Assembly (NCBI RefSeq): GCF_036711975.1
Contig: NC_091972.1
Coordinates: forward strand, 31,315,001-31,379,000
Length of the DNA stretch: 64,000 nucleotides
DNA from: Onthophagus taurus
Lineage: Eukaryota > Arthropoda > Insecta > Coleoptera > Scarabaeidae
Direction of reading: 5' to 3'
In this document: positions 36,201-44,993 of the stretch, piece by piece
How the letters are laid out: the number at the start of each line of letters is the position of its first letter
Position numbering within the stretch: position 1 is the first letter of the stretch
Program-made: the position numbers and the translations under genes
The notes under the pieces: model-generated
What the model was told of the DNA's origin: nothing
The model's database searches: none
Seen by the model: only the letters and a program-made list of their open reading frames with translations

Positions 36201-39052
36201 TTAGTTAAGTAGTAACAGATATATTTTTGAAAACGTTAAAAATCGGTCCTGTAGATCATATCTTTAGGTACTACGGTCAGAAATTTTCGCTATTTAATAG
36301 TGATTTTTTTAATAATGTATTCCTTGTGAACCATGCTACTATAGAAGTCACAAATCAAACAACAAAAATCGTTAGTTTTGCAAAAAAATATATTAATTTG
36401 ATTGAGTTAAGGTTGAAAGAATTTATGTCTATCAAATTTGACACACGATTTCTAAAAAAAGGAGTAGTATAACACCCTTGGCAAGTAATTTTAAAAGATG
36501 GCCTGTTTAGTCAAGTTTCCAAAATGGTACAACACTTGCCATTTTTCTTGTCATAAAAACTATTATTGTATGTTTTTCTGCAAAAAACAAGTTATTTAAA
36601 AAATTCGTATGATGTACGGGAACGATTTTTAATATTTTCAAAAATATGGCTATTACCACTTAACTAAGAGACATAGAATTTTTTTCTTATTTTTACCAGA
36701 ACAGGTATGGGTTGGCCTCTCACCCGGTGCCCGCTTGACGTTGAGTTTCGGGACACCCTGTATAATTGACTGAAGAACGTAAAGTGAAGGCAAGGTCAGA
36801 ATCTGAAGCTTAATAAACAAAGATCTACAATCTTCAGCATAACCAAGATTACCCAGCACACGCACCGCCCAACGCTGAAGTCTAAAAGCATATTGACTTG
36901 CAAGGCTGTTCCCTCAAGCCAAAATAGTATAATTAATGTGGGAATGAATAAAGGCATAGTGTGCAGCTTTAAGGACTCCTTTAAGGATATCCACAATATT
37001 AGATATCCTACACAAAAGGTAAACACCACTACAAATCTTACTCCCAATAGCACACACATGCTCGTCAAATTTCAACGTTGGAGGGGCAATAGATGCACCC
37101 AAGAACCTCGCAACAGGGGGATTCTCAAAAAATGCTTGGTGTTTCACTTCGCGACCATGTGACTATAGGATCTAACAAGAAGGACGGGAATTACAAATGT
37201 GATTGTCCAAATTGCAGAACTAAAATGGAATTGGGTAGGGTAGGATGGAAGATGGACACAGAGGCGGCTCGAGAGGAGATCGAGAATGGTAGTCAAAAAT
37301 AAGAGAAGTAGAGAAATGCTGTACTGACAATATCAAAAAAATAACTACAAATTGAATACAGAGCGTAATCGGGATAAACGTAAACATCTACTGGATTTGA
37401 TTTTTCTTTTTGATTTTAGCTGCAAAATTCGGTACATTTTATCAACAATGCAATTTTTTAAACCGCAATTAATACTTTAAGATCCATAATGAATAACTAA
37501 GACAAACATTGAATAAAATATTGAAGACTCAAACCTGAACGACTTGTCATATTTACTATCTAGAGTTCTTTCCACTCTCTCGAGTTACATGAAATTTGCA
37601 AAAAAAATACTAAAACATTACCAGACTTTATGTAGTTGTTATCACACAAGAAATATAATTAATAAATATACGTGGTTATAGATTTGGTCCTTGTCATATA
37701 GACCCAATTGTTCTCACGAAACCTATTACACAATTACATTGACTGAAATACTAATTAATGATTGTTTTAGTTGATTTCACAAAACCGGTAATCAATGGAG
37801 CATTATGCTTATTTACGATTAAAAATCCTTCATTTCCCGAACACATTTGCATGACCCAATCGGCCGTAATGTGCGTAGATATCCACAAAAAGTTCCCTTA
37901 CATGTGCGTAATAGGATTATACGATGGCAGTGTTGAGGTTTATAATGTTCAAGCGTCGTGCAGAATACCGGCATTTAAAAGTAACGCCGTCACGAATAAA
38001 CACTCCGGAATCGTGACGGAGGTAATTAAGATAATAGTAATTACGAAGTATAATCATTAAAACAAAAAACTCTTCATTTTCCTTATCATTATGTTTTTAA
38101 TTAACCATTTAGGTAAAATGGGCGCCCGATCTTCCTGACGGAGAATTGAATTTTTATTCAGTCGCCGGCGATGGCAAAGTTAATAATTGGATACTTATGC
38201 TAAATACTCTTTCGGTAACAACAATAACCACAATGTATATGGAAAAAGATCCAGTTCCCGGGCCAGATGGAACATTTCTTAAAATCAAGTCTTGTGCTAC
38301 GTGTTTTGTATTCCATCCGAAACAGCCTTTGATTTTTTACGTCGGTACTGAGGAAGGATTAATTTATAAATGTAATACACATTACAGCTCTACGTATCTC
38401 TTAACATTAAAAGCACATCATGGTCCCGTTTATCGCATAGATTTTAATAAATATAACACCGATATATTTATATCGTGTAGTGCCGATTGGAGAATGAAAA
38501 TATGGGAAGATAATCGACTGTATATGTTTCAAATCATATTTAGATATTTTGTTTCTAATTTTTAATTCTTCTAGAGAACCTCTTTACGTGTTTGATATTG
38601 GTGCAAGTGTTGGTGATGTAAAATGGGCGCCTTATTCATCAACAGTTTTCGCAGGGGCTTGTGCAGATGGAAAAGTATACGTTTACGATTTAAACGTGAA
38701 TAAATACAAACCAATTTGTATACAAGCGGTTGTATCTAAAAAAAGAAATAAGTTAACTAGGATTGATTTTAATTACAAACTTCCTTTTATAATAGTTGGA
38801 GACGATAAGTACGTTACAAACAGAAATAATTCTGTTATTGTGATATAATTTATAATACTATTTTTTAGAGGGTGCATAACAAGCTTAAAATTATCGCCAA
38901 ATTTACGCGTAATGTGTAAACCACCGAAAAAGCAACAATATTTGGATCAATGGACGTTGCAATGTATGAAATTAGACAAATTATTATCGTTAGTAAGAGA
39001 ACCGGTTACATTAACACTACCGCCAGATACTTCTACTACAAAAGCTTCCTAA
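21300..39052 (+). CDS. Dnai1: Axonemal dynein intermediate chain (DNAI1/Dic61B-like)
   Basis: Nine exons join in phase to 714 codons: 21300-21347, 30659-30974, 31034-31287, 31389-31677, 31900-32061, 37771-38021, 38113-38519, 38575-38808 and 38869-39052 (TAA). The product is an intermediate chain of the ciliary outer dynein arm. Recognisable blocks are DDLEEWKKSKQLLKPKDQ (N-terminal), KKLTNQFNFCERAALTYNNP, RMLNQNTYNDIA, GTLLPLWKF, then a WD40 domain: IKNPSFPEHI, VMCVDIH, YDGSVEVYN, AGDGKVNNW, FYVGTEEGLIYKC, SCSADWRMKIW, VGDVKWAPYSSTVFAG and ADGKVYVYDLNVNKY, ending with KLDKLLSLVREP. The length matches the family (about 700). An acidic His/Glu-rich insert (about 31107-31200) lies between the N-terminal part and the KLTNQFNF block. 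Exon 1 (16 codons, MPPTPNAKKIVASTPK) is placed by phase, donor AAA|GTAAGA and expected N-terminal length. Intron 1 (9.3 kb) and intron 5 (5.7 kb) are full of transposons; the 55-nt intron 7 has a plain GTATAT donor. Testis or sensory-cilium expression is expected from the family. Confidence 0.93.
21837..23882 (+). mobile_element. Mariner-like element, ~145-bp inverted repeats, TA target
   Basis: Starts CAGAGTGGTCCATTTAACG (21837) and ends CGTTAAATGGACCACACTG (23882), each flanked by TA (21835-21836 and 23883-23884). The inverted repeats stay alignable for about 145 bp on each side (to about 21980 and from about 23740). This is unusually long for the group. It encodes the transposase relic at 22461-23512 and is nested in the Tigger element, inside dynein intron 1. 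Confidence 0.9.
22461..23512 (+). pseudogene. Mariner/IS630-like transposase, three breaks
   Basis: ATG at 22461 (MDTLSVAEKVEMIFIYGESG) opens an N-terminal helix-turn-helix region. The first catalytic Asp is in MLFSDESTF (about 22920), the second in WLQNDGCPAHFS (about 23180), the third in WPARSPDLTPLDFF (about 23290). There are 36 residues between the second and third Asp, so it is not the classic DD34D spacing. It is dead or decayed: a TAA at 22878-22880 after FCQWA, a TAA at 23169-23171 after KEER, and a one-base frameshift at about 23330 after DFFCW. The true C-terminus (VLKDNVYREVPTTPKNMKER, ending FEHLL) continues in the next frame to 23512. Few lesions and readable repeats suggest moderate age. 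Confidence 0.9.
24048..24815 (-). pseudogene. Tigger/pogo transposase relic (DDE core)
   Basis: From right to left on the minus strand: ADKTRFFYRATPDGF (about 24805-24765; the family has ADETGLFYRATPDG), then after a frame change FGTDKRKLIVIGESNKSRCF (about 24680-24620), LPLEYHVNKNGWMPSEIFLS, KIVLLLDNCTAHPHINLKYI (second catalytic Asp, about 24490-24430) and LEFLPPNTK. Towards 24250 there is NCFTACGF. Frameshifts at about 24740 and 24285 and a stop at 24351 break it, and the N-terminal DNA-binding part is missing. Confidence 0.85.
25260..26622 (-). pseudogene. Relic of a multi-copy arthropod protein of unknown function
   Basis: Read on the minus strand from 26622: MSSSRRKCKYSSDLFCYICG, KNITDFVEET, a stop at about 26520, then LDKSWVPHKVCKSCVESLR, FGIPMIWMERKHFDDCYFCV, YPDLHSTKCPVLHS (to about 26260). 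It goes on with ENEGLVYCNDMAKLLLDMGL (about 26170-26110), ECRLFIDSCKRVL, KMVNLLLDEQSGYTKYPCFI (about 25905-25845), HWEQNVWPVRNSLTVGKANV and further C-terminal pieces to about 25260. Paired cysteines suggest zinc-binding N-terminal modules. I recall this layout from many copies in insect and other invertebrate genomes, so it is probably transposon-borne, but its enzymatic role is unknown to me. Several frame changes and stops make this copy inactive. It lies in dynein intron 1. Confidence 0.7.
26990..27600 (+). pseudogene. Mariner-like transposase fragment
   Basis: WISDEAHFDLGGYVNKRNFR (first catalytic Asp, about 27030-27085), YWAVENPPQLHE, VTVWCAMFSNSIIDPYFFEN (about 27150-27205), HFQQDGESCYKARVTLNCLR (second Asp, about 27300-27355), then IHWHPRSPG (about 27395-27425) where the third catalytic region has decayed, and a tail LRQCVQNDGPHLPEV (about 27535-27575). 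Stop after CLIS at 27386-27388 and further shifts. A detached C-terminal-like piece (about 27785-27885, AFITTQGSHVEHM) may belong to the same or a second copy. Confidence 0.75.
28050..28870 (+). pseudogene. Second mariner-like transposase fragment
   Basis: A different copy or subfamily: VRTQQTIGAVHENSFQSVRK (about 28207-28265), KKATLYKILKLDLH, ILFNDEANFHLNGHLNRHNC (first catalytic Asp, about 28427-28485), FQ followed by a stop and DGATFHISNQS (second Asp region, about 28630-28670), DFTPSDYFLGEFLKLKEYAN (third region, about 28750-28810). Multiple stops and frame changes. Confidence 0.7.
28880..30100 (+). mobile_element. Non-LTR retrotransposon relic with CCHC knuckle
   Basis: A CX2CX4HX4C zinc knuckle (CDYCDKMGHEYKKC, about 28895-28940) is followed by basic sequence to 29150. 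An endonuclease-like start comes next (YDVIALVEIWVNNADRIELN, about 29168-29230), and much decayed purine-rich coding sequence. Phrases such as GVIITEVKEE (about 29300-29330), KYINRKRRRKSVAGY (about 29640-29680) and NKIWRD (about 29840) match the layout of arthropod LINE ORFs. The strong purine bias of the plus strand explains spurious minus-strand open frames. Confidence 0.55.
30101..30658. other. Intronic spacer before dynein exon 2
   Basis: AT-rich, with short repeats of CATAACATAAACTAACATAAC at about 30172-30200. No coding signal; the exon 2 acceptor (ATTTTAAG|AAACGC) is at 30658. Confidence 0.5.
32864..34357 (-). mobile_element. Tc1-like element, 1.49 kb, TA target
   Basis: Left end CACTCAGCGGCATAAAAAAC (32864) and right end GCCGCTGAGAG (34357) are inverted repeats that stay similar for about 50 bp, each flanked by TA (32862-32863, 34358-34359). 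The length is normal for Tc1 elements. It sits in dynein intron 5, inside a LINE relic. Confidence 0.92.
33311..34280 (-). pseudogene. Tc1-like transposase, DD34E type, several breaks
   Basis: Minus-strand reading: DGRSIRVARVLGAIESTFSR (about 34250-34190, N-terminal HTH) and RFRQTGTLTRQPQKEDH. A frame change follows, then GLRSRRPATGPQLLR (about 34005-33960), ARDHVQWTNAEWRNVLFSDE (first Asp), SRFGLYSPDGRERVWRRAGE, GGSVMVWGQCA, FIHDNARSHTARIVSQYLDD (second Asp), WPARSPDLNSI, and after a two-base insertion near 33510 EHMWDMLVKRVRARGAV (catalytic Glu) to a stop at 33311. The HDN-to-NSIEH distance fits DD34E. Lesions: stops and shifts at about 34140-34010, the insertion near 33510. Confidence 0.9.
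35370..35740 (+). mobile_element. RTE-type LINE RT fragment
   Basis: EQAGFCKEFGTSLQVIKMIV (about 35430-35490), EKIIEKNRSLVMAFVDFHKV (catalytic-region FVDF, about 35498-35555), FDKKLIHNIHR. The wording is that of RTE-type endonuclease/RT proteins. Short and internally deleted. Confidence 0.65.
35870..37150 (-). mobile_element. LINE ORF2 C-terminal half, split by a MITE
   Basis: Minus-strand reading: FLGASIAPPTLKFDEHVCAI (about 37105-37045), YLLCRISNIVDILKGVLKAA, HYAFIHSHINYTILAWGNSL (about 36965-36905), VLGNLGYAEDCRSLFIKLQI and LTLPSLYVLQSII (to about 36763). Beyond the MITE it continues with HKLMSNVLLMDNIYVQYRRL (36101-36040), LYNRLPAGVRDLTLANL and SKLRSYLIVKAFYSLDEFLQ, to 35870. The frame is continuous across the MITE if it and one TA are ignored. 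It is in dynein intron 5. Confidence 0.75.
36109..36760. mobile_element. 652-bp MITE, ~100-bp inverted repeats, TA target
   Basis: Starts CAGGTGTCCCGAAACTCAAC (36109) and ends GTTGAGTTTCGGGACACCCTG (36760 end), TA on both sides (36107-36108, 36761-36762). The inverted repeats extend through GGCCAACCCATACCT and beyond, about 100 bp. The middle has no coding capacity. Confidence 0.9.
37160..37770. other. Intronic spacer before dynein exon 6
   Basis: No supportable gene. A short block at about 37140-37300 (NKKDGNYKCDCPNCRTKMEL) may be the end of another mobile fragment. The exon 6 acceptor (TGTTTTAG|TTG) is at 37770. Confidence 0.4.
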
Positions 39053-39170
39053 GAATAGCAAGAAGGAGAATCATTTGTATACGATTTTTATTTACAGCAA
39101 TATTAGGTGTACAAGAAAGTATTTTACAACCTAAATATACTCAATATTTTTTTATAATTTTATAACATTT

Positions 39171-39176
39171 AATAAA
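39171..39176 (+). terminator. Polyadenylation signal of the dynein gene
   Basis: AATAAA 119 bp after the dynein stop codon, the first canonical signal downstream. Confidence 0.6.
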
Positions 39177-39437
39177 GACATAGAGACTCCTATAGATGTC
39201 TATAGATTACTTGTCATTAATAAAGTGCGTATTTTTAAGCATAAACAAGTCACAATCGTATCATAAGAACTTGTGACTATAAATCCTGGTCATTTATGAA
39301 GTAAAAGGTAGGCTATGGGGTCTGCGTAGTCTATAAGGCAATATATAGAATAAATAATTTTTTTCTCTTAAATTTTGTTGCAATCTGGTTCAGACCAGTG
39401 AACAATTCTATTCCAATTTAAATTACTATACAATATA

Positions 39438-40689
39438 GGGTAAACACGCTTGAGATCGACCACTTACAAGTAGTAGTCGATCTGCAACTACATATAAATT
39501 TCAAAAATAAAAGAGTATTAAAATTTCCTCTTTTAAAATTTGTAAATTACAAGTAATTGCGTAAATAGTGATGGTAGTACTGCCCTGATTTGTCAATAAG
39601 CCTAGAAAAGTATTGTAATCGTGTTTTATTAGAATCTGGACATAGACACAATTTGAAATAGAAAAATGTTTTATACGTAAAAATTGCTTAATAAAGAAAT
39701 ATACAAAATCATAAATAGCTTTATGAAAATTCTTCTTTAGTCAAATCTAGTCAATTCAAAGAAGTCAAAACCAAAAAAAGAGTGTTCTCAAGAGTGATAT
39801 TCAGAAACATCTTTAACAGATGCTATTGACGCAATTTATAATGGTATGGAAATAAGAGAAGCTTCTCGAAATTTTCAGATTCCCAAAACTAGCCTGATCG
39901 ACAGGCTTAAAGGCAAAATAGAAACGAGGCCGTTGACTAGGGAGCTACCTACCATTCTCAGTCAAGAAGAGGAAAAAAATGTATTTGTGGCTAAAGCATT
40001 TATTCATGACAGGATTCCCCTTGAAGAAGGAAGAATTGTTCAAATCGGTTCAACACATTGTAAATACATTCAAAAGACGAACACCCTTCAAAGACCTGGG
40101 GACAAGTGGTTTACGGAATTTTGTAGATGACAAAATATTGTCTTTCGGGAGTCCGAAGCTCTGTCAAAATCACGAGCAATAATTACAGAGGAAGCAATAC
40201 GAAAATGGTTCAGAGAATGAAATCAGTTCTACTTACGTCCACTTTGCAGAAAATATTAGAAATAGCTTAAGTTGATTTGTTATGTTTATAGTTTTTGATT
40301 TAATAAATTAGTATATATCTTCTTGTCAAAACCAAATAAAAAATTAAAACCTGAATATTTAATTGATTTTTATAAATAAATTTACTGAAAAAATATTACG
40401 AGTTATAAAAAATAAACTGACTGCACGCTGAAGAAATGCCGGTCGACCACTGGACTTATACTGGTCGACTCGATGGAGGAAATGGTCGACTACTGGCATA
40501 TTAGGTCCTTTTGAACCTTTTTTAGGATAATTTTAGTTTTATTTTGTCCTAGCATGAATCGGTTATAGATTTCCAAAATGAAATATTCTACCTATCGTAA
40601 TTTAAAAGGATCAGTTCATTAGTTCTATTTTTTAATGGGTTTTGAATTTCAAATATGTCTTCAGTGGTACACCACTGGCGTGTTTACCC
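39438..40689. mobile_element. 1.25-kb pogo-like element with GGGTAAACACGC termini
   Basis: GGGTAAACACGC (39438-39449) and GCGTGTTTACCC (40678-40689) are perfect inverted termini, each flanked by TA (39436-39437, 40690-40691). GATCGACCACT / GGTCGACCACTGG phrases recur near both ends. It carries only the N-terminal part of a transposase, so it is internally deleted. Confidence 0.8.
39810..40240 (+). pseudogene. Pogo/Jerky-type transposase, DNA-binding part only
   Basis: TDAIDAIYNGMEIREASRNF (about 39817-39876) and QIPKTSLIDRLKGKIETRPL form a Psq-type helix-turn-helix. LPTILSQEEEKNVFV follows, then in another frame GFPLKKEELFKSVQHIVNTF (about 40009-40068) and KRRTPFKD, the CENP-B-type second HTH, then SEALSKSRAIITEEAIRKWF (about 40155-40214). 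At least one frameshift (about 39990-40080). The DDE catalytic domain is absent. Confidence 0.8.
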
Positions 40690-40691
40690 TA

Positions 40692-41799
40692 TGTATAATA
40701 AAAAAATTAACCCAAGATAAGAAAAAATTTTTAGAAGCAAAGAAGAGGAAGCCAAAGCTAAATACCGATGATCTAGGTGAAATAGTTTCAAATGTTGTAC
40801 TAATCATAATCAGATATATTTTACTTACAAGAATCTTTATGTTCTACTTACAATTAGTGTTAAGCAGTTATTTAGAGTATGTCAGGAATTTAAAAAAAAT
40901 AATGATATAAAATATTTGTGGACAAGGGAAGGTAAGAAAAAAATATTATCTTCATTTTAAACACGAAAATGTTAAAAATATCAAAAGAGATTATTTAGGT
41001 TACAACACTGTAACACTACTCAAAAACTAAAATTAATCGGAATAATTTCAATAATTTTTTTTATGGAATAAAATGAAATCTCTTATTACTGCTCTCTAAC
41101 TATTCAAAAATTGAAACTGATCGAGAAAAGTGTTGAACACGAAAATTGTTCATAATAGAGTATAGGCATAACTAGTACGAGCCCAGTTTTCATTATCTTA
41201 GAAGAGTAAAATTAACCACCAAAAAATATGTTATGTATGAAAATAGTGTATATTGAACAAAAAATCTCAATTTATAATCAGTTTCAGCTCAGCTACTATC
41301 GGTGGGTATTAAAGTTAGTTAAGTAGTTTGTATGAAATCACAATAAAGACACATCCAATAAGTTTTTCTTAAATTATCTGGATTTGTATTTACATAAACC
41401 GTATTTAACGTTTAATTGCGGGAAATTAATTAGTATATTCAGCATTTGTTAATTCCTGGGCAATGAAGATTCCTTTAATGTTGTCACATTCAATTAACAA
41501 TTCCATTTTTATTATTAAATAAGCCAAGCTTTAATACCTAATAATATATTTACAGATTACGATTCTGCAACGATCATTTATTTCATTAAATTTATAAACT
41601 ATGTTGAAAGTTAATCGGCGAAAGTACAATAATGGCCTTAAATATTAATCAAAGAATGATTGAAATCTTTTTAATACATTAGTATTAAAATCGCAAAATT
41701 GGCGATGTTTGTTATTGAAATTGAAAATAAGTCAAAAACTAAACCTAATGGAGGAACACGGTTTTGATAAAAATAGTTTAGAATGAACCCATTATAGTA
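40692..41799. other. Non-coding stretch
   Basis: No gene found. The short open frame at 40635-40910 straddles the end of the pogo-like element and has no recognised motif. The first copy of an 85-bp direct repeat ends this stretch (41705-41789). Confidence 0.4.
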
Positions 41800-42344
41800 T
41801 ATTATTCAACAAGCGTATAATGGCGGCTGTTACCCACGAAGATGAAGTTGCAACACGAGTGAGCAGCAAAGCGAGCGAGTGAATACTAGTGACGCAAGTT
41901 GAATAGTATACGTTATCTACAACTATTTAATTTTGAAAAAAAAATCAAAAAAAAAGGGAAAAAAAATAAACTTGATAGACATTTCAGACATAACCTCAAT
42001 ATAAGAAAGCTGTCATTTCTGTTATCTTTTATTTTTTGATTAGTAGGCCGTGTCAGAACTGTGGAATAATGGCTTCATTATTCAACACTTTGTCAGTCAT
42101 GGGTAATGCGTGTCATTACCCATCAAAAATCAATTGTATAACGAATAGATAATTCAATAGTTGTAGATAAAAACATTTTCACAATCATCTCAATCCTAGT
42201 AGGTAATACTATTTCTTAGGTAGAAAGCTAAAATCCCCAAAATTTAAAAATGTTGAAATGATGTTTGTCATTGAAATTGTAAATAAATCAAATACTATAC
42301 CTTATAGAAAAACACGGTTTGGATCAAAATAGTTTAGAATGAAC
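41705..42344. repeat. 85-bp direct repeats bracketing a small inverted-repeat element
   Basis: 41705-41789 and 42260-42344 align without gaps over 85 bp (both begin GATGTTTG and end AGTTTAGAATGAAC) with about a dozen mismatches. Between them lies a block with inverted arms TTATCTACAACTATT (41913-41927) and its exact complement (42156-42170), plus the AATAATGG/CATTATT phrases seen in foldback-type MITEs. No coding capacity. Confidence 0.6.
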
Positions 42345-42429
42345 TATTAGAATGAAATAGTTTAGAGATTGATAAGTTATTATTAATAACTGTTTTGAGA
42401 TGAGATTTATAATGTAGATATTCTCTCAT

Positions 42430-44492
42430 ATAACTACTCTCATTTTTTTACAGGTCGAATAACGCGTACTGGTGGAGGTGGAGGTGTTGGTATTTATGTT
42501 AGGGATGAATACGATGTTGAGGTAGTGATGGATGAGGTTCTTTCCTTTATTGAACAGTTGTGGATACGGATTCGATGCAAGGATATTGTGATAACAGTAG
42601 GGGTGATATACTGACCTGATACTGGTATGCCTAGCTTTTTGGATACCCTTGATGCGACTCTCTCTTCGTTTGTTCCTGTAACAGAACTTGATCTGTTTGG
42701 GTGATTTTAATATTGATATTTTGGATCTCTTAGGACCATACATATAGGACATACAGGTAGTTTCAGGAAAATGGGTATTCTAAATACAAGTCAGCGTTCT
42801 ATTCCTGAAGGTCTTGTTGATGTCGATGCTTTGAATGATTTCTTTTTGTCCTCTCAGAATAACTCGCAGAGTGATATTGAATTAATCACTTTCTTTTCGT
42901 CAAATGTGATCCCTACGGTTACTAAAAAGCTGGAATTATCTTTAGCCTCAGAGCAGGAGGTTATGGATATGCTGCTTTCAATTAAAAGTAATGCGATCGG
43001 TTTCGATGGTGTCAGTGCAAGAATGCTAGTACTGTGTTGTCTAGTTATCTTGCCTCATATATGTCACATCATCAACTATTGTCTTGAGTTCTCTGTTTTT
43101 CCTGACTGCTGAAGGTTGCTTTGGTTGCACCGATACCGAAGACTACTAATCCTTCCAATTATAATGATTTAAGACCGATCTGTATATTATCTGCAATATC
43201 TAATATATTAGAACGGATTGTCGCTTGTCGACTAAGAGAACATTTGGAAACCTTTTCCATATTACCTGATACCCAGTCTGGTTTTAGAGCGGGTTACAGT
43301 TGCGCTACTCGGTTACTCTTGGAAGTTATTGATACTATTACAGAGGAAGGGTTATTGGCGGAGCCACGGTTCTTGTTCTGCTTGACTTTTCCAAGGCATT
43401 CGATACAGTCCATCATAAAACGCTTTAGGCAATTCTTTGGCACGCCGGTCTATCGCGCAATGCCTGTGCTTTTTTGAACATTACTTAATGAATCGTAGAC
43501 AGAGAGTTTCTTTTGATGGTGACTGGTCCGATGAGGCTGTTGTGTTATTTGGCGTTCTTCAGGGATCTGTCTTAGGTCCAATTCTCTACTTAATTTATAC
43601 TAGTAATCTTTTTGGTGTGTTGCATCACTGCGATATGCATATGTACGCTAATGATACTCAGCTTCATTTTTCCTTTGATCATACTCAAGTGCATACTGCT
43701 CAGAATTATATTAATTGTGATTTAGACAAACTGATTCATCGTGCTTCCAAACTGTGCCTAAATATTAATCCGAATAAGTCATCCGTTATGATTTTTAGGA
43801 ATCAGAGTGCTGTTGCCCGTGTTCGAGAGTCCCTTGACATCAGACAAAGACATTTGGCGTTACCATCGATTCATCACTTAGATTTCGTGCACATGTATCT
43901 AATTTACTTAGGCGAGCTTAAGCTGCGCTACGACTACTATACGGTAATCGCAACTTGTTGAATCAACGTTTAAGAATTCAACTTTGTGATTCAATTATAT
44001 TGTCTTTATTCAACTACTGCGACGTAATTTATGATTCGTGTCTTGATTTGGCCACTACCCTTCGAATTCAGCGTCTGCAAAACGCTTATTTGAGATTTAT
44101 ATATGGAATAAGAAGAAGAGACAGGATTTCACATACGCATCTTTGGGCTCATGTCATAACGTAGAAAATTACATTCTGCTTGCTTTTTTATTAATTTAGA
44201 TTAATTTTATCTGGAACCCCTCCTTATTTGACTGCTAAAATTCGTTACCGTTGTAATATGCATAACATTAATGTTAGACATCGTTTTAGGCTTTCCATTC
44301 CCAGATACCGTACGCAACTATTTAAAGGTTCGTTTTCTTGTTATTTGTAGTGCTTATAACAGCATCCCATTGAACATTTTGCTGCAAAGTGAGCATGGCT
44401 TTAAGACGGCTTTTAATGCCTTTTCATTTTCCTTTATTCTTTATAGTTTAATCTTGTTATTTACCTCTTTGGAATTAAATATTGTTTGGTAT
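42430..44492 (+). mobile_element. Jockey-type LINE relic hosting the Bel/Pao insertion
   Basis: Endonuclease piece GGGGGVGIYVRDEYDVEVVM (about 42470-42530), then LVDVDALNDFFLSSQNN (about 42805-42855), SNAIGFDGVSARML (RT entry, about 42990), PISNI-type motif ILSAISNILERIVACRLREH (about 43180-43240), TQSGFRAGYSCATRLLLEVI, FFEHYLMNRRQRVSFDGDWS (about 43470-43530), GVLQGSVLGPILY, then MYANDTQLHF at 43641-43670, CLNINPNKSSVMIF, and NAYLRFIYGIRRRDRISHTH near 44080-44145. The RT active site reads YAND instead of YADD. Frame changes near 43115, 43420 and 43880. The reading is cut at 44492 by the LTR element; a plausible 3' UTR resumes at 51187. Confidence 0.85.
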
Positions 44493-44812
44493 TGTTTGAA
44501 TTCTTATAATTTTTATTACTTAGTTTTAGTTTTCAATTCGAATTTTCCTTTTCGTTCATAATTTCGTTCTATTGTATGTTGTCTTTGTATTCATGTTACG
44601 CGTGCGTCTTGTCAAAAACCTGTATATTTGTAAAAATACCTGTATCGTGTCAGTCAGTCGATTAAAAAGTCTTGAAAAGAGCATGAATTTCGTCGTTTTA
44701 TTGAACACATCAAGTTATAAGTTCTGTGGAGTTTTGAGCTTGAAAAAAAAAGAGGATATTTTCGTTTAATTCGATAAGTATAAAACTTTCAATTTTTGAA
44801 GTATTCTAAACA
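44493..44812 (+). repeat. 5' LTR of the Bel/Pao element
   Basis: 320 bp with 5-bp terminal inverted repeat TGTTT/AAACA. It matches the 3' LTR except for one A/G substitution (at about 44682) and one 8-base length difference in the A-rich tract near 44750. Near identity implies recent insertion. Confidence 0.95.
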
Positions 44813-44993
44813 TTTGGTCCTTCTAGCCGGATTCTCGAATAAACGCGAAAATAAATTCGTGGAGGTGCGTGCAATTGTACCGGTTCAGTTTCAATAACAA
44901 TTTCGATTTATTTTAAGAAAAATTTTTTCGGTGCGCAATTTCTTATTCTTTTTCGTTTTTTTTTTTCTTTTTTTTAACAAGACTTTACTTAAA

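Noticed and set aside
36227-36472. 81-codon plus-strand frame inside the 652-bp MITE
   Set aside because: Lies in the interior of a non-coding MITE and has no recognisable domain.
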